A DNA stretch of 64,000 bases from the NCBI RefSeq assembly GCF_005049235.1, contig NZ_SUMD01000002.1:186001-250000 (forward strand), in the 5' to 3' direction. Position numbers and translations under genes: made by a program. The DNA is from Rhodococcus oryzae. GTDB lineage: Bacteria > Actinomycetota > Actinomycetes > Mycobacteriales > Mycobacteriaceae. Below the pieces are notes generated by a model. The model worked only from the letters and a program-made list of their open reading frames with translations. It was not told where the DNA came from and searched no databases. Below are positions 1 to 8,011 of this stretch, in pieces; within the stretch, counting starts at the first letter, position 1, and each line of letters opens with the position of its first letter.

Positions 1-441
1 TACGAGGAGGCGTTGACCACCCCCACCGCGACCCCGTTCCTGCGGCATCAGCCGGCGTGGGTCTGCGAGACGGTCGAAGAACTCGAGGCGGAGATGGGGC
101 TGCCCGCGGGCACCCTGCAGTCCACCGTCGAGGTCTACAACCGGCACGCCGCGAATGGTGAGGACCCGGTACTCGGCAAGAAGCCGGAATGGGTCAAGCC
201 GATCGGGTCGCCGGTCGCGGCGATCGACCTGCGCGGGTTCACCGGCGGGTTCACCCTGGGCGGGCTGCGCACCAGCGTCGACTCCGAGGTGCTGCACGTG
301 TCGGGTGCGCCGATCCCCGGCCTGTTCGGCGCCGGTCGGTGCACCGCGGGGGTGTCCGCAGGCGGGTATGCGAGCGGTGCGTCGCTCGGCGACGGCAGCT
401 TTTTCGGCCGCCGTGCGGGCCGGTCCGCCGCCAAGGGCTGA
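1..441 (+). CDS. C-terminal part of a Kst4D/KstD-like FAD-dependent steroid dehydrogenase (5' partial)
   Basis: The frame is open to the left edge, so only the last 146 residues are present. They carry the C-terminal half of the FAD_binding_2/fumarate-reductase fold: a short cap-domain stretch (about residues 20-60), the FTLGGLRT segment, and the terminal FAD-binding block PGLFGAGRCTAG followed by GGYASGASLGDGSFFGRRAG. The paired glycines and SLGDG..FGRRAG ending resemble 3-ketosteroid delta4-(5alpha)-dehydrogenases more than classical KstD, from memory of the family. Such enzymes oxidise the steroid A ring in the cytoplasm with an external electron acceptor. The neighbourhood (KstD, ketosteroid isomerase, HsaB-, E-, F- and G-like genes) fits this. 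A perfect hairpin terminator lies 36 nt downstream. The substrate is inferred; a general FAD-dependent fumarate-reductase-type protein is the alternative. A TTG at 13 is an internal codon, not a credible start. Confidence 0.75.
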   Translation, partial: YEEALTTPTATPFLRHQPAWVCETVEELEAEMGLPAGTLQSTVEVYNRHAANGEDPVLGKKPEWVKPIGSPVAAIDLRGFTGGFTLGGLRTSVDSEVLHVSGAPIPGLFGAGRCTAGVSAGGYASGASLGDGSFFGRRAGRSAAKG

Positions 442-476
442 TCCCACTGAACGGACGATAACCGCTGGTCAACCGC

Positions 477-513
477 AAGGGCCCCGGGTCGAGTCAATCG
501 ACCCGGGGCCCTT
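477..513 (+). terminator. Rho-independent terminator after the partial flavoprotein gene
   Basis: A perfect 16-bp inverted repeat (477-492 and 498-513) with a 5-nt loop, very GC-rich in the stem and followed by a short T run (512-514). It sits 36 nt after the stop codon at 441 and separates the flavoprotein from the IclR-esterase pair. Confidence 0.85.
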
Positions 514-551
514 TGCCGTCCCGTGACCGAAAACGAACCACTCGGTCGTGT

Positions 552-581
552 GTGACAGCCGACACAAGCTCGTGCTATCAA
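552..581 (+). promoter_or_regulatory. Possible promoter for the IclR-esterase pair
   Basis: A GTGACA element (552-557) and a TATCAA element (576-581) are spaced 18 nt apart in the locally AT-richer stretch 550-600, about 95 nt before the IclR start. The match to actinobacterial -35/-10 elements is only approximate and no transcript data support it. Confidence 0.25.
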
Positions 582-677
582 TAGTCATATTCCTAATCGA
601 AACACCCCGGTCGGACCCCTAGCCGACCGTCGCACCAACCCGGCGCCCCCAGCCGCCAAGCACTCCCGGAGGACTCC

Positions 678-1541
678 ATGACAACTTTGGTCGACGCCAG
701 CACCCCGAGCGCCGTACTCGATCGCGTCTCGCTCGTTCTGGATGCCTTCGACGGACCGGGCCGGCTGACGCTCGCTCAGGTGGTTCGGCGCACCGGGCTG
801 CCGCGCTCCTCGGCGCACCGGATGCTCGAACGGCTCGTCCACCTCCGCTGGCTGCGCAGGCAGGGTCGCGACTACGAGCTGGGCATGCGCCTGGTGGAGC
901 TCGGCTCCCTCGCGGTGCACCAGGATCGGATGCACCGGGCCGCGCTGCCGTTCCTGCACGAGCTGCACCGGGTGACCGGCCACGTCGTCCACCTGGCGAT
1001 CCTCGACGGCCCCGACGTCGTGTACCTCGAGAAGATCGGTGGCCGGATGGCCGCCGCCATCCCGACCCGCGTCGGCGGCCGCTACCCCGCGCACTGCACC
1101 GGGGTGGGCAAGGCGATCCTCGGGTTCGCGGGCGAGGCCCAGCTCGCGGCTCTCGACGGCGACCTCCTCAGCCGCAAGACCAAGTACTCCATCTCCACCG
1201 GGGCCCAGCTCCGCGCCGAGCTGGCCAAGGTGCGCGAGCAGGGCATCGCCTACGAGCGGGAGGAGTCGCTGCCCGGGTTCGGCTGCGTGGCGGCCCCGAT
1301 CGGAAACATCGGCGAAGCTGTCGCGGCCGTCTCGATCTGCGGTCCGGTCTCGCAGATGAAGCTCGACCACCGACTCGCCGCACCCGTCCGGATGACCGCG
1401 CTGGGAATCTGGCGCAACATCGAGGGTGGCCCGGTCCGGGTCCAGCCGACCCTGCAGCAGCAGCCTCGCCCCATCCTGGGCGGGCCGTCGGCCCACCGCG
1501 CCCGCCCCGCGGCGGCGCCCACGGATCTGCAGTACGCATGA
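678..1541 (+). CDS. IclR-family transcriptional regulator
   Basis: A 287-residue protein with the IclR plan: an N-terminal winged helix-turn-helix (about residues 15-75, with LTLAQVVRRTGLPRSSAHRM as the recognition region) and a C-terminal ligand-binding domain (about 80-255, with GRYPAHCTGVGKAIL and GIAYEREESLPGFGCVAAP typical of the family). IclR proteins bind DNA as dimers or tetramers and respond to small acids, often in aromatic or steroid degradation. The ATG at 678 follows a strong GGAGG at about 8 nt. The stop overlaps the next gene by 4 nt (ATGA), so the two are translationally coupled and the esterase, or the neighbouring steroid genes, are likely targets. The last 30 residues are rich in Arg, Pro and Ala and extend past the usual IclR end. 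Confidence 0.9.
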   Translation: MTTLVDASTPSAVLDRVSLVLDAFDGPGRLTLAQVVRRTGLPRSSAHRMLERLVHLRWLRRQGRDYELGMRLVELGSLAVHQDRMHRAALPFLHELHRVTGHVVHLAILDGPDVVYLEKIGGRMAAAIPTRVGGRYPAHCTGVGKAILGFAGEAQLAALDGDLLSRKTKYSISTGAQLRAELAKVREQGIAYEREESLPGFGCVAAPIGNIGEAVAAVSICGPVSQMKLDHRLAAPVRMTALGIWRNIEGGPVRVQPTLQQQPRPILGGPSAHRARPAAAPTDLQYA

Positions 1542-2470
1542 GCGTCGACGCCGAGGTGGCAGCGATCCTCGACGCGCTGAACGCCGGCTTCCCGAAGGTC
1601 GAGACCATGACCGGCGCGCAGGCGCGCGCCGCCATCCGGGCCAGGCTGGTGCGGCCCGATCAGCCGGAGCAGGTCGCCGAGATCACCGAACGCGTGGTCC
1701 CCGGTCCCTGCTCGGATCTGCCGGTCCGGATCTACCGGCCCGCGGTCACCGCAGGCGCGGAGGTGCCGATCGTCGTGTTCGCGCACGGCGGCGGGTTCGT
1801 GTTCTGTGATCTGGACACCCACGACGGGATCTGTCGGGCGATGGCCAACGGTGTCGGGGCGATCGTGATCTCGGTCGATTACCGGCTGGCCCCGGAGGCG
1901 CGGTGGCCCGCCGCCGCCGAGGACGTCTACGCCGTGGTGGCGTGGGCGGCCGAGCACGCGGCGGAACTCGGTGGCGACGCCGGCCGCATCGTGGTCGGCG
2001 GCGACAGCGCCGGTGGCAACCTGGCCGCGGTGACCGCGTTGATGGCCCGGGATCGGAGCGGCCCCGGCCTCGCGGCGCAGCTGCTGCTGTACCCGGTGAT
2101 CGCCGCGGACTTCGAGACCGATTCCTACCGGGAGTTCGCGACCGGTCACTTCAACACCCGTGCCGCGATGCGGTGGTACTGGGATCAGTACGTCGCGGTC
2201 GAGGACCGGGGACACCCGTACGCCTCTCCCCTGCGCGCGGAGCTCGCCGGCCTACCGCCGGCAGTGGTGGTGACCGCGGGCTGTGACCCGCTCTGCTCGG
2301 AGGGTGACGCCTATGCGAATGCCCTTGCTGCCGAGGGTGTTCAGATCAACCATCGTCGATACGACGGGGCGATCCACGGGTTCATGACCATGGGCATGCT
2401 GGCCCTGGCGCGCACCGCGCAGAAGCAGGCGTGGGCGGACCTGCGGGAGATCCTCGACCCGGCCCGCTAG
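1538..2470 (+). CDS. Alpha/beta hydrolase, hormone-sensitive-lipase family esterase
   Basis: A 310-residue esterase of the HSL (bacterial family IV) type. The oxyanion-hole motif HGGG is at residues 83-86, the nucleophile elbow GDSAGG places Ser157, the acid is the Asp in TAGCDPL and the histidine lies in the IHGFM block near residue 285. Members hydrolyse short-chain or steroid/terpenoid esters in the cytoplasm. There is no signal peptide. It overlaps the IclR stop by 4 nt and so is expressed with it. The role of removing an ester group from a growth substrate is inferred from its position in a steroid-catabolic region; the substrate is unknown. It converges on the PadR gene with only 3 nt between the stops. 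Confidence 0.88.
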   Translation: MSVDAEVAAILDALNAGFPKVETMTGAQARAAIRARLVRPDQPEQVAEITERVVPGPCSDLPVRIYRPAVTAGAEVPIVVFAHGGGFVFCDLDTHDGICRAMANGVGAIVISVDYRLAPEARWPAAAEDVYAVVAWAAEHAAELGGDAGRIVVGGDSAGGNLAAVTALMARDRSGPGLAAQLLLYPVIAADFETDSYREFATGHFNTRAAMRWYWDQYVAVEDRGHPYASPLRAELAGLPPAVVVTAGCDPLCSEGDAYANALAAEGVQINHRRYDGAIHGFMTMGMLALARTAQKQAWADLREILDPAR

Positions 2471-2473
2471 GCC

Positions 2474-3163
2474 TCACTCGAGGTCGGGGTTCTCCGACTC
2501 GGTCTCGACCTCCACCTGGCGCCAGGCACCGGGGGTCGGCTTCGGGAAACCGGCGTCGTCGCCGTCCTTGACCTGTGCGAGGACGGCGTCGGCCTTGTCG
2601 ATGTCTGCGATCAGCTGCTCGGCCAGATCGCGCTCGGCGGCGTAGTACCGCTCGGCCCACCGCAGCACGATCTGGGAGTACGCCCATGCCGGTTCCTTGT
2701 CCGCGCCGGAGGCATCGGCCGCGGCGCGCCGTTCCATCTTCGACACGTACTCGATGTGCTCGCGGAGGATCTCCTTGAGCCGTTCCGGCTTGTTCAGGTG
2801 TCCGAGCCAGATGCGAAGCATCACACCGTGTTTGAGGATGGGCGGGTCGATCGGCGCCTCGTTGGACCAGCGCCCGACCGCGGCGGTGCCCGCCTCGGTG
2901 ATCTTGTAGAGGCGGCGGCCGCGGACGCCGTTGTCGTGCTGCACCCGGGAGGTGACGAAGCCGTGCTTCTCGAGCTTCTTCAGCTCCGTGTAGACCTGGC
3001 TGAACGACGGGCTCCAGTAGAAGAACTTGATGCTCCAGTCGGCCCACTTCTTGAGCTCGTAGCCGGACAGCTCCTCATCGAACGCGAGCATGCCGAGTAC
3101 GGCCCAGCTGGTCGCGGGCAGGTTGGGGAGGTCGGACTCGGAGGCCGGTTCGGTCGGTGCCAC
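2474..3163 (-). CDS. PadR-family transcriptional regulator
   Basis: A 229-residue regulator. Residues about 18-100 form the PadR winged helix (SWAVLGMLAFDEELSGYELK, then FSQVYTELKKLEKHGFV and the GRRLYKITEAG wing). The rest is the alpha-helical Vir_act_alpha dimerisation domain. PadR proteins usually repress a nearby gene and release DNA on binding an aromatic or lipophilic ligand. It is divergent from the HsaB-like flavin reductase, and the 127-bp spacer (3164-3290) probably holds both promoters. The start used is a GTG only 2 nt after a GGA; a slightly later start cannot be excluded. The ligand and target are unknown. Confidence 0.88.
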   Translation of the reverse strand: MAPTEPASESDLPNLPATSWAVLGMLAFDEELSGYELKKWADWSIKFFYWSPSFSQVYTELKKLEKHGFVTSRVQHDNGVRGRRLYKITEAGTAAVGRWSNEAPIDPPILKHGVMLRIWLGHLNKPERLKEILREHIEYVSKMERRAAADASGADKEPAWAYSQIVLRWAERYYAAERDLAEQLIADIDKADAVLAQVKDGDDAGFPKPTPGAWRQVEVETESENPDLE

Positions 3164-3290
3164 TCCGGGAGCCTAACAACTGGACAGATGACCTGGACAA
3201 GGCAAGCTACCACTGACCGGGAACCTGGATGGCGCCACGCACTGGGTGTGGCGATCCTGGTTGTTGCCCGTTTCATCAGGAGGAACCGCA

Positions 3291-3809
3291 ATGAGCGCAG
3301 AGATCACAGCCGTCGCCGAGCAGGATGCTCTCTCGGCTCCCGACGCCGCCACACTGAGAAAGGTGATGGGGCATTTCTGCACCGGGGTCGCGGTGATCGC
3401 CGCCCACGACGGCGACCGACCCCTCGGGTTCGCCTGCCAGTCGGTGGTGTCGGTGTCGCTGGATCCGCCGTACATCTCGTTCTGCCCCGCGAAGACCTCC
3501 ACCAGCTGGCCGCTGCTGCGCGAGGCCGGTTCGTTGTGCATCAACATCCTCGCCCACGATCAGAAGGACGTCTGCTCGACCTTCGCGGTGAGCGGCGGCG
3601 ACAAGTTCGCTCAGGTCGACTGGAGCCCGGCGGGCAACGGTGCCCCGGCGCTCGGCGGCGCGCTCGCGAGGATCGAGGCCACGGTCGAACTCGAGCACGA
3701 CGCAGGCGACCACACCATCGTGCTCGCCCGCATCACCGACCTGACCGCGGATGCCGACGGCAGGCCGCTGCTGTTCTTCAAGGGCGGGTTCGGCGGGTTC
3801 TCGGCGTAG
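3291..3809 (+). CDS. HsaB-like flavin reductase component of a two-component monooxygenase
   Basis: A 172-residue flavin_Reduct domain protein. The segments LRKVMGHFCTGVAVIAAHD, LGFACQSVVSVSLDPP and FCPAKTSTSWPLL are the FMN-binding signature shared with HsaB, the NADH:FMN reductase that feeds the 3-HSA 4-hydroxylase HsaA in cholesterol breakdown. The DHTIVLARI and RPLLFFKGGF blocks complete the fold. The ATG at 3291 has an AGGAGG 7 nt upstream; an in-frame GTG at 3246 lacks this. No HsaA-type oxygenase is in the window, so its partner must be elsewhere. It could serve a different flavin-dependent monooxygenase. It converges on the acyl-CoA synthetase gene. Confidence 0.82.
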   Translation: MSAEITAVAEQDALSAPDAATLRKVMGHFCTGVAVIAAHDGDRPLGFACQSVVSVSLDPPYISFCPAKTSTSWPLLREAGSLCINILAHDQKDVCSTFAVSGGDKFAQVDWSPAGNGAPALGGALARIEATVELEHDAGDHTIVLARITDLTADADGRPLLFFKGGFGGFSA

Positions 3810-3818
3810 CCACCCGAC

Positions 3819-5453
3819 TCAGGCGGTGCCGCGGTGCTCCGCGCGCCGCTGCAGGGCCAGCTCGCGCAGGGCCCGCCGGGACGGCTTACCCGCGGCGATC
3901 CGCGGCATCTCGCTGAGCAGGATCACCTCGGATGGCACCTTGTAGCCGGCGAGCGCATCGCGACAGTGCTCGATCAGCTGCCGTCCGGTCACGCTGTGTC
4001 CGGGGCGCGGGACCGCGTAGGCGATCCCGCGCTCCCCCAGCCGGTCGTCGGGAACCCCGACGACCGCGACCTCGCCGACCGCCGGGTGGCGGCTCAGCAC
4101 GTGTTCCACCTCGGAGGGGTACACGTTGAAGCCGCCGACGATGAACATCTCGCCGATCCGGTCGACGATCCGCAGTTCTCCGTCCTCGAGCACCCCCACG
4201 TCGCCGGTGTGCAGCCAGCCGTCGCCGTCGAGGGCCTTCGCGGTGGCCGACTCGTTCTCGAAATAGCCCGACATCACGTTGTATCCGCGGACCAGGACCT
4301 CGCCCGCGGTGCCGTCCGCGACGGCGTTTCCCTCGGCGTCGACCACGCGCAGCTCCACCCCCGGCAGCGGCGGCGCGGCGAGTGAGACGGTCTGCGGTTC
4401 GGGGTGTCTCGCGGTCACGGTGCCGCTGGCCTCGGTGAGTCCATAGCCGGTGACGATCAGCTGGATGCCCAGCACCCGGCGGATACGGTCGAGCAGCGGG
4501 GCCGCCACCGTCGCCGCGCCGGTGACCGCGAGCCGCGGGGTGTGCGCCCGCGGGTCTCGCTCCGCGGGCGACGCGGCGATCAGGTCGGTGAACAGCGTCG
4601 GCGGACCGGACAACACGGTGATCCGTTCGGTCGCGATCCGGGTGAGCGCGGCCGCCGGGTCGAACACGTCCACGGCGACGTAGCAGCCGCCCGCGGCCAG
4701 CGCCGCCAGCAGGCCGGCGTTGAGTCCGAACGAATGCGACAGTGGGGTCACCCCCAGGATCCGGTCGCCGCTGCCGATCCCCAGCCGCTCGGACAGGGAC
4801 CGGTACACGCGGACCAGTTGTCCGTGCCGGAGCACCACGCCCTTGGCCGGACCGGTCGAGCCGGACGTCGACATGACGTAGGCGAGGTCGTCGGGCCCGG
4901 GCGGACCAGCCCGATGGGCCGCCCGCAGGTCGACGGTGCGTGGCTTCGCCGCGCACCCGAGGAACTGCGCCCAGCTCGTGATGTGCAGGTCCGGCTCACG
5001 GTGGAAATCGATGATCCGATCCAGATCCGGGAGACCGAGCACCGGCCGGTCCGGTCCGGATTCCCCGGCGGCCCCCCGGAGCATCGCGGCGTAGCCGGTG
5101 CCGAGGAACCCGTCGTCCACGAAGAGCACCCGGCTGCGGGTCATGCGCAGCTGATGCGCGGCCTCGACCCCGCGCGCCCTGGTGTTGACCGGCACCACCA
5201 CCGCGCCGATGGAATGGGCGCCGAGAGCGACCACTGCCCATCGGGCGGAGTTCGGTGCCCACAGGGCGATGCGGTCGCCGTGCCGGATCCCGCTGGCGGA
5301 CATCGCCATCCCCGCACGGGAGGCGGCCGCGGCGAGCTGCTCATAGGTGAGCCGCTCCCGCCCGTCCACGACGGCCTCGCGTTCGGGGTGGCGCCGCGCG
5401 GACTCGCTCAGCACCGCCCATATCGTGTCGGGGGAAATGTCGCCGACGGTCAT
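3819..5453 (-). CDS. FadD3-like acyl-CoA synthetase
   Basis: A 544-residue ANL-superfamily ligase. The phosphate-binding loop STSGSTGPAKG is near residue 195, followed by VTGYGLTEASG, GWLHTGDVG and the C-terminal catalytic lysine in RIAAGKPSRRAL. It would activate a carboxylate to the acyl-AMP and then the CoA thioester in the cytoplasm. Details around the acyl pocket (SGPPTLFTDLI, LAVTGAATVAAPLL) resemble FadD3, the HIP-CoA synthetase for steroid C and D rings, but I cannot separate FadD3 from related medium-chain or aromatic acid ligases by eye. It is divergent from the ketosteroid isomerase-KstD operon across a 144-bp spacer, supporting a steroid role. Confidence 0.78.
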   Translation of the reverse strand: MTVGDISPDTIWAVLSESARRHPEREAVVDGRERLTYEQLAAAASRAGMAMSASGIRHGDRIALWAPNSARWAVVALGAHSIGAVVVPVNTRARGVEAAHQLRMTRSRVLFVDDGFLGTGYAAMLRGAAGESGPDRPVLGLPDLDRIIDFHREPDLHITSWAQFLGCAAKPRTVDLRAAHRAGPPGPDDLAYVMSTSGSTGPAKGVVLRHGQLVRVYRSLSERLGIGSGDRILGVTPLSHSFGLNAGLLAALAAGGCYVAVDVFDPAAALTRIATERITVLSGPPTLFTDLIAASPAERDPRAHTPRLAVTGAATVAAPLLDRIRRVLGIQLIVTGYGLTEASGTVTARHPEPQTVSLAAPPLPGVELRVVDAEGNAVADGTAGEVLVRGYNVMSGYFENESATAKALDGDGWLHTGDVGVLEDGELRIVDRIGEMFIVGGFNVYPSEVEHVLSRHPAVGEVAVVGVPDDRLGERGIAYAVPRPGHSVTGRQLIEHCRDALAGYKVPSEVILLSEMPRIAAGKPSRRALRELALQRRAEHRGTA

Positions 5454-5597
5454 AACCGAGGGACCGTACCGGACATCGTCGCACCTCTGTTCCGCTGGTC
5501 GGCGGCCTCCCGCTGGGCGGGAAGGCCGGGGGGCACGTGCGGGCCGTTGTGGCTACCGTCACACGTACAGACCGTACCCATATGCCCGGGAGAGATC

Positions 5598-5969
5598 ATG
5601 GCCTCAGCAGACGACATCCGTTCGACGGTGTCGAAGTACCTCGACGCGGTGGGGGGCGGCACATCGGCCGACGTCGCCGCCCTGTACGCGGACGACGCCA
5701 CCCTCGAGGACCCGGTTGGCACCGAGCCGCTGGTCGGCCGCGAGGCCATCGAGAAGTTCTACAGCGCGCTGGACGCGGTGCAGAACAAGACCGAACTGCT
5801 CTCCATCCGGGTCGCGGGCAACTCGGCCGCCTTCGCGTTCCGGGTGGTCACCGACACCGGCGAGCAGACCATCACGATCGAACCGATCGACGTCATGACC
5901 TTCGACGACCAGGCGCGGATCACCAGCATGCGCGCGTTCTGGTCGCAGGACGACATCAGCTTCGGCTGA
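5598..5969 (+). CDS. Delta5-3-ketosteroid isomerase (SnoaL/NTF2-like fold)
   Basis: A 123-residue protein that lines up with the Comamonas/Pseudomonas ketosteroid isomerase along its full length. The catalytic set is present at the same numbering: Tyr14 (KYLDAV), Asp38 (ADDATLEDPVG) and Asp98 (EPIDVMTF, the Asp99 equivalent). The enzyme moves the C5-C6 double bond to C4-C5 in 3-ketosteroids by proton abstraction through Asp38, with Tyr14 and Asp98 in the oxyanion hole. The ATG at 5598 follows GGGAGAGA. KstD starts 20 nt downstream, so the two form an operon that converts a delta5-3-ketone to the 4-ene and then the 1,4-diene. The longer in-frame upstream extension is antisense to the acyl-CoA synthetase and is not real. 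Confidence 0.9.
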   Translation: MASADDIRSTVSKYLDAVGGGTSADVAALYADDATLEDPVGTEPLVGREAIEKFYSALDAVQNKTELLSIRVAGNSAAFAFRVVTDTGEQTITIEPIDVMTFDDQARITSMRAFWSQDDISFG

Positions 5970-5989
5970 GTATCACCAGAGAGAGAACT

Positions 5990-7654
5990 ATGTCTGCAAG
6001 CGAACAATCCTGGGACCATGAGGTCGATTTCGTCGTGGTCGGCAGCGGTTGCGGCGGCCTGACCGGCGCCCTTTCCGCGGCCGACCGGGGCCTGGACACC
6101 CTGGTAATCGAGAAGGCCGCCGTGTACGGCGGCACGACCGCACTGTCCGGCGGCGGCATCTGGGTGCCCAACAACCCGCTGCTCGTCCGTGAGGGACTCG
6201 GCGACTCGCGCGCGGACGTGCGCACCTACCTCGATGCCGTCGTCGGGGACCGGGTGCCCTCGAAGAACCTCGACGCGTTCATCGACGAAGGCCCCCGCAC
6301 CCTCGAGTTCCTGGAGACCTCGAGCCCGCACATGCGGTTCCAGTGGTGCACCGGCTACTCCGACTATCACCCCGAGCAGCCGGGTGGCCGCCCCAACGGC
6401 CGCACGATCGAGCCGCTCCCGGTGAACCTCAAGGAGCTCGGCGAGGACGAGGACCTGCTGCGTCCGGCCGCACTGGCGACGCCTCCGGGGCTGTTCATCA
6501 CCTCGAAGGACTTCGTGCAGCTCAACATGGTGACGCGGACCTGGAAGGCCAAGTGGACCGCGCTGCTCACCGGGCTGCGGGCCGTCAAGGCCATCGTCCT
6601 CCGTCGGCACATGGACACCCTCGGCCGCGCGCTCATCGCCCGGCTGCGGCTGGCGCTCAAGGATGCCGGTGTCCCGCTGTGGCTGAACACCGCGCTGCAG
6701 TCCCTGGTCACCGACGAGTCCGGCGCCGTCACCGGCGTGGTCGCCGAGCGCAACGGCAAGCAGGTGCGGATCCGCGCCCGCCGCGGCGTGCTGCTTGCCA
6801 GTGGCGGCTTCGAGTACAACGAGGAGATGCGCAAGCGCTACCTGCGCGAGGGCGGCAAGGACAACTTCAGCGCGGCCGCGGTGGAGAACACCGGTGACGG
6901 CATCATCGCGGGCGAGAAGCTCGGCGCCGCCTTGGATCTCATGGACGACGCGTGGTGGATGCCGTCCTTCCGGCGCCCCGACGGCATCAACCAGGTGCTG
7001 GTCTCGGAGCGCTCGATCCCGCGCTCGATCATCGTCGACCAGCACGGCAAGCGCTTCACGAACGAGGCGTCGCCGTACGTGACGTTCGTGCACGATCAGC
7101 TCGCGGGCGGACACGAGCCCACCTGGTTCGTCTTCGATCACAAGGCCAAGGGCCGCTACCCGATCGGTGGCATCATGCCCGGCCAGAAGTTCCCGAAGTC
7201 CTGGCTGGAGAGCGGTCTCATCCAGACCGCCGAGACCGTCGAAGAGCTCGCGGAGAAGATCGACGTCCCCGTGGCCGCGCTCGCCGACACCGTCAAGCGG
7301 TACAACGGATTTGCCAGGGCCGGCCGGGATGAGGACTTCAACCGGGGCGCCAGCGCATACGACAACTACTACGGCGACCCGACCCTGGCGCAGCCCACGC
7401 TGGACGTGCTGGACCAGGGGCCGTACTACGCGCTGCGTACCAGGGCCGGCGACCTCGGCACCAAGGGCGGACTGGTCTACAACGAGAAGGCGCAGGTGCT
7501 CCGCGCCGACGGTGAGGCCATCACGGGCCTCTACGCCACCGGCAACACCTCGGCTGCGGTGATGGGCAACGACTACGCCGGTGCCGGCGCGACCATCGGT
7601 CCGGCAATGGTGTTCGGCTACATCGGCGCGCGGCACGCCGCCGGCGTCAACTAG
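5990..7654 (+). CDS. kstD: 3-Ketosteroid delta1-dehydrogenase
   Basis: A 554-residue flavoprotein, close to the usual KstD length of about 510-570. The FAD dinucleotide motif VVVGSGCGGLTGA begins at residue 15, with EKAAVYGGTTALSGGGIWVP following. The cap domain lies in the middle. The C-terminal block PYYALRTRAGDLGTKGGL contains the tyrosine and glycine that in Rhodococcus KstD1 (Tyr487/Gly491) bind and enolise the 3-keto group. It introduces the C1-C2 double bond into 3-ketosteroids, after which ring B opens once C9 is hydroxylated. It follows the isomerase by 20 nt (RBS AGAGAGAA) and precedes a small CxxC protein by 14 nt, so all three are one transcript. Confidence 0.92.
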   Translation: MSASEQSWDHEVDFVVVGSGCGGLTGALSAADRGLDTLVIEKAAVYGGTTALSGGGIWVPNNPLLVREGLGDSRADVRTYLDAVVGDRVPSKNLDAFIDEGPRTLEFLETSSPHMRFQWCTGYSDYHPEQPGGRPNGRTIEPLPVNLKELGEDEDLLRPAALATPPGLFITSKDFVQLNMVTRTWKAKWTALLTGLRAVKAIVLRRHMDTLGRALIARLRLALKDAGVPLWLNTALQSLVTDESGAVTGVVAERNGKQVRIRARRGVLLASGGFEYNEEMRKRYLREGGKDNFSAAAVENTGDGIIAGEKLGAALDLMDDAWWMPSFRRPDGINQVLVSERSIPRSIIVDQHGKRFTNEASPYVTFVHDQLAGGHEPTWFVFDHKAKGRYPIGGIMPGQKFPKSWLESGLIQTAETVEELAEKIDVPVAALADTVKRYNGFARAGRDEDFNRGASAYDNYYGDPTLAQPTLDVLDQGPYYALRTRAGDLGTKGGLVYNEKAQVLRADGEAITGLYATGNTSAAVMGNDYAGAGATIGPAMVFGYIGARHAAGVN

Positions 7655-7668
7655 GAGACGAGGCGACC

Positions 7669-7926
7669 ATGCAGGAACTGAGCTGCACCAGCTGCGGGAA
7701 CCGGGTGTTGGTGGAGAAATACAGCCCCACCCACACCAGCATCCAGTGGCTGGCGGACGCGGAGGTGTCCTGCCCCGAGTTCGCACGGCAGGCCGCGCTC
7801 GGCGTGGACAGCAAGTGGATCCCCACCTGCACGGCGCTGCGTGACTCGATCGAGGAGGCCGCGATGAAGGGTGTGCTCGAGACCGACGCGCTCCGCAGCT
7901 ATCCGGTTCCCGGTCGCCTGGACTGA
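7669..7926 (+). CDS. Small cysteine-containing protein in the kstD operon (unknown function)
   Basis: An 85-residue protein beginning 14 nt after kstD with an RBS-like GGAGACGAGG. I do not recognise the family. It has a CxxC pair at residues 6-9 (LSCTSCGNRV) and further cysteines near 35 (VSCPEF) and 54 (PTCTAL), which could bind zinc or an iron-sulfur centre, and an amphipathic helix (RDSIEEAAMKGV). The N-terminus looks like a minimal zinc ribbon or ferredoxin-like knuckle. There is no signal peptide or membrane segment. Its place in the operon suggests a role as an electron carrier or accessory factor for KstD or an oxygenase, but this is inference. A large palindrome ends the transcript just downstream. 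Confidence 0.75.
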   Translation: MQELSCTSCGNRVLVEKYSPTHTSIQWLADAEVSCPEFARQAALGVDSKWIPTCTALRDSIEEAAMKGVLETDALRSYPVPGRLD

Positions 7927-7942
7927 TCCGAGCCAAACCCGT

Positions 7943-7995
7943 TGACCCAATGTCACATTCGTTCTGTTCGACCGAACGAGTGTGACATTGGGTCA
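7943..7995. terminator. Long bidirectional hairpin between convergent genes
   Basis: A 22-bp inverted repeat (7943-7964 and 7974-7995) with one mismatch and a 9-nt loop. It begins 17 nt after the small-protein stop and ends 17 nt before the stop of the opposing hydrolase gene. There is no T tract, as is common in high-GC actinobacterial terminators. The position between convergent genes makes bidirectional termination the likely role. Confidence 0.75.
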
Positions 7996-8011
7996 CGGTC
8001 GTTTTCGGGGC

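Noticed and set aside
4404-5597. Long open frame upstream of, and in frame with, the ketosteroid isomerase
   Set aside because: It is antisense to the acyl-CoA synthetase gene and has low-complexity Arg/Gly/His composition; the isomerase has its own RBS and canonical numbering from ATG 5598.
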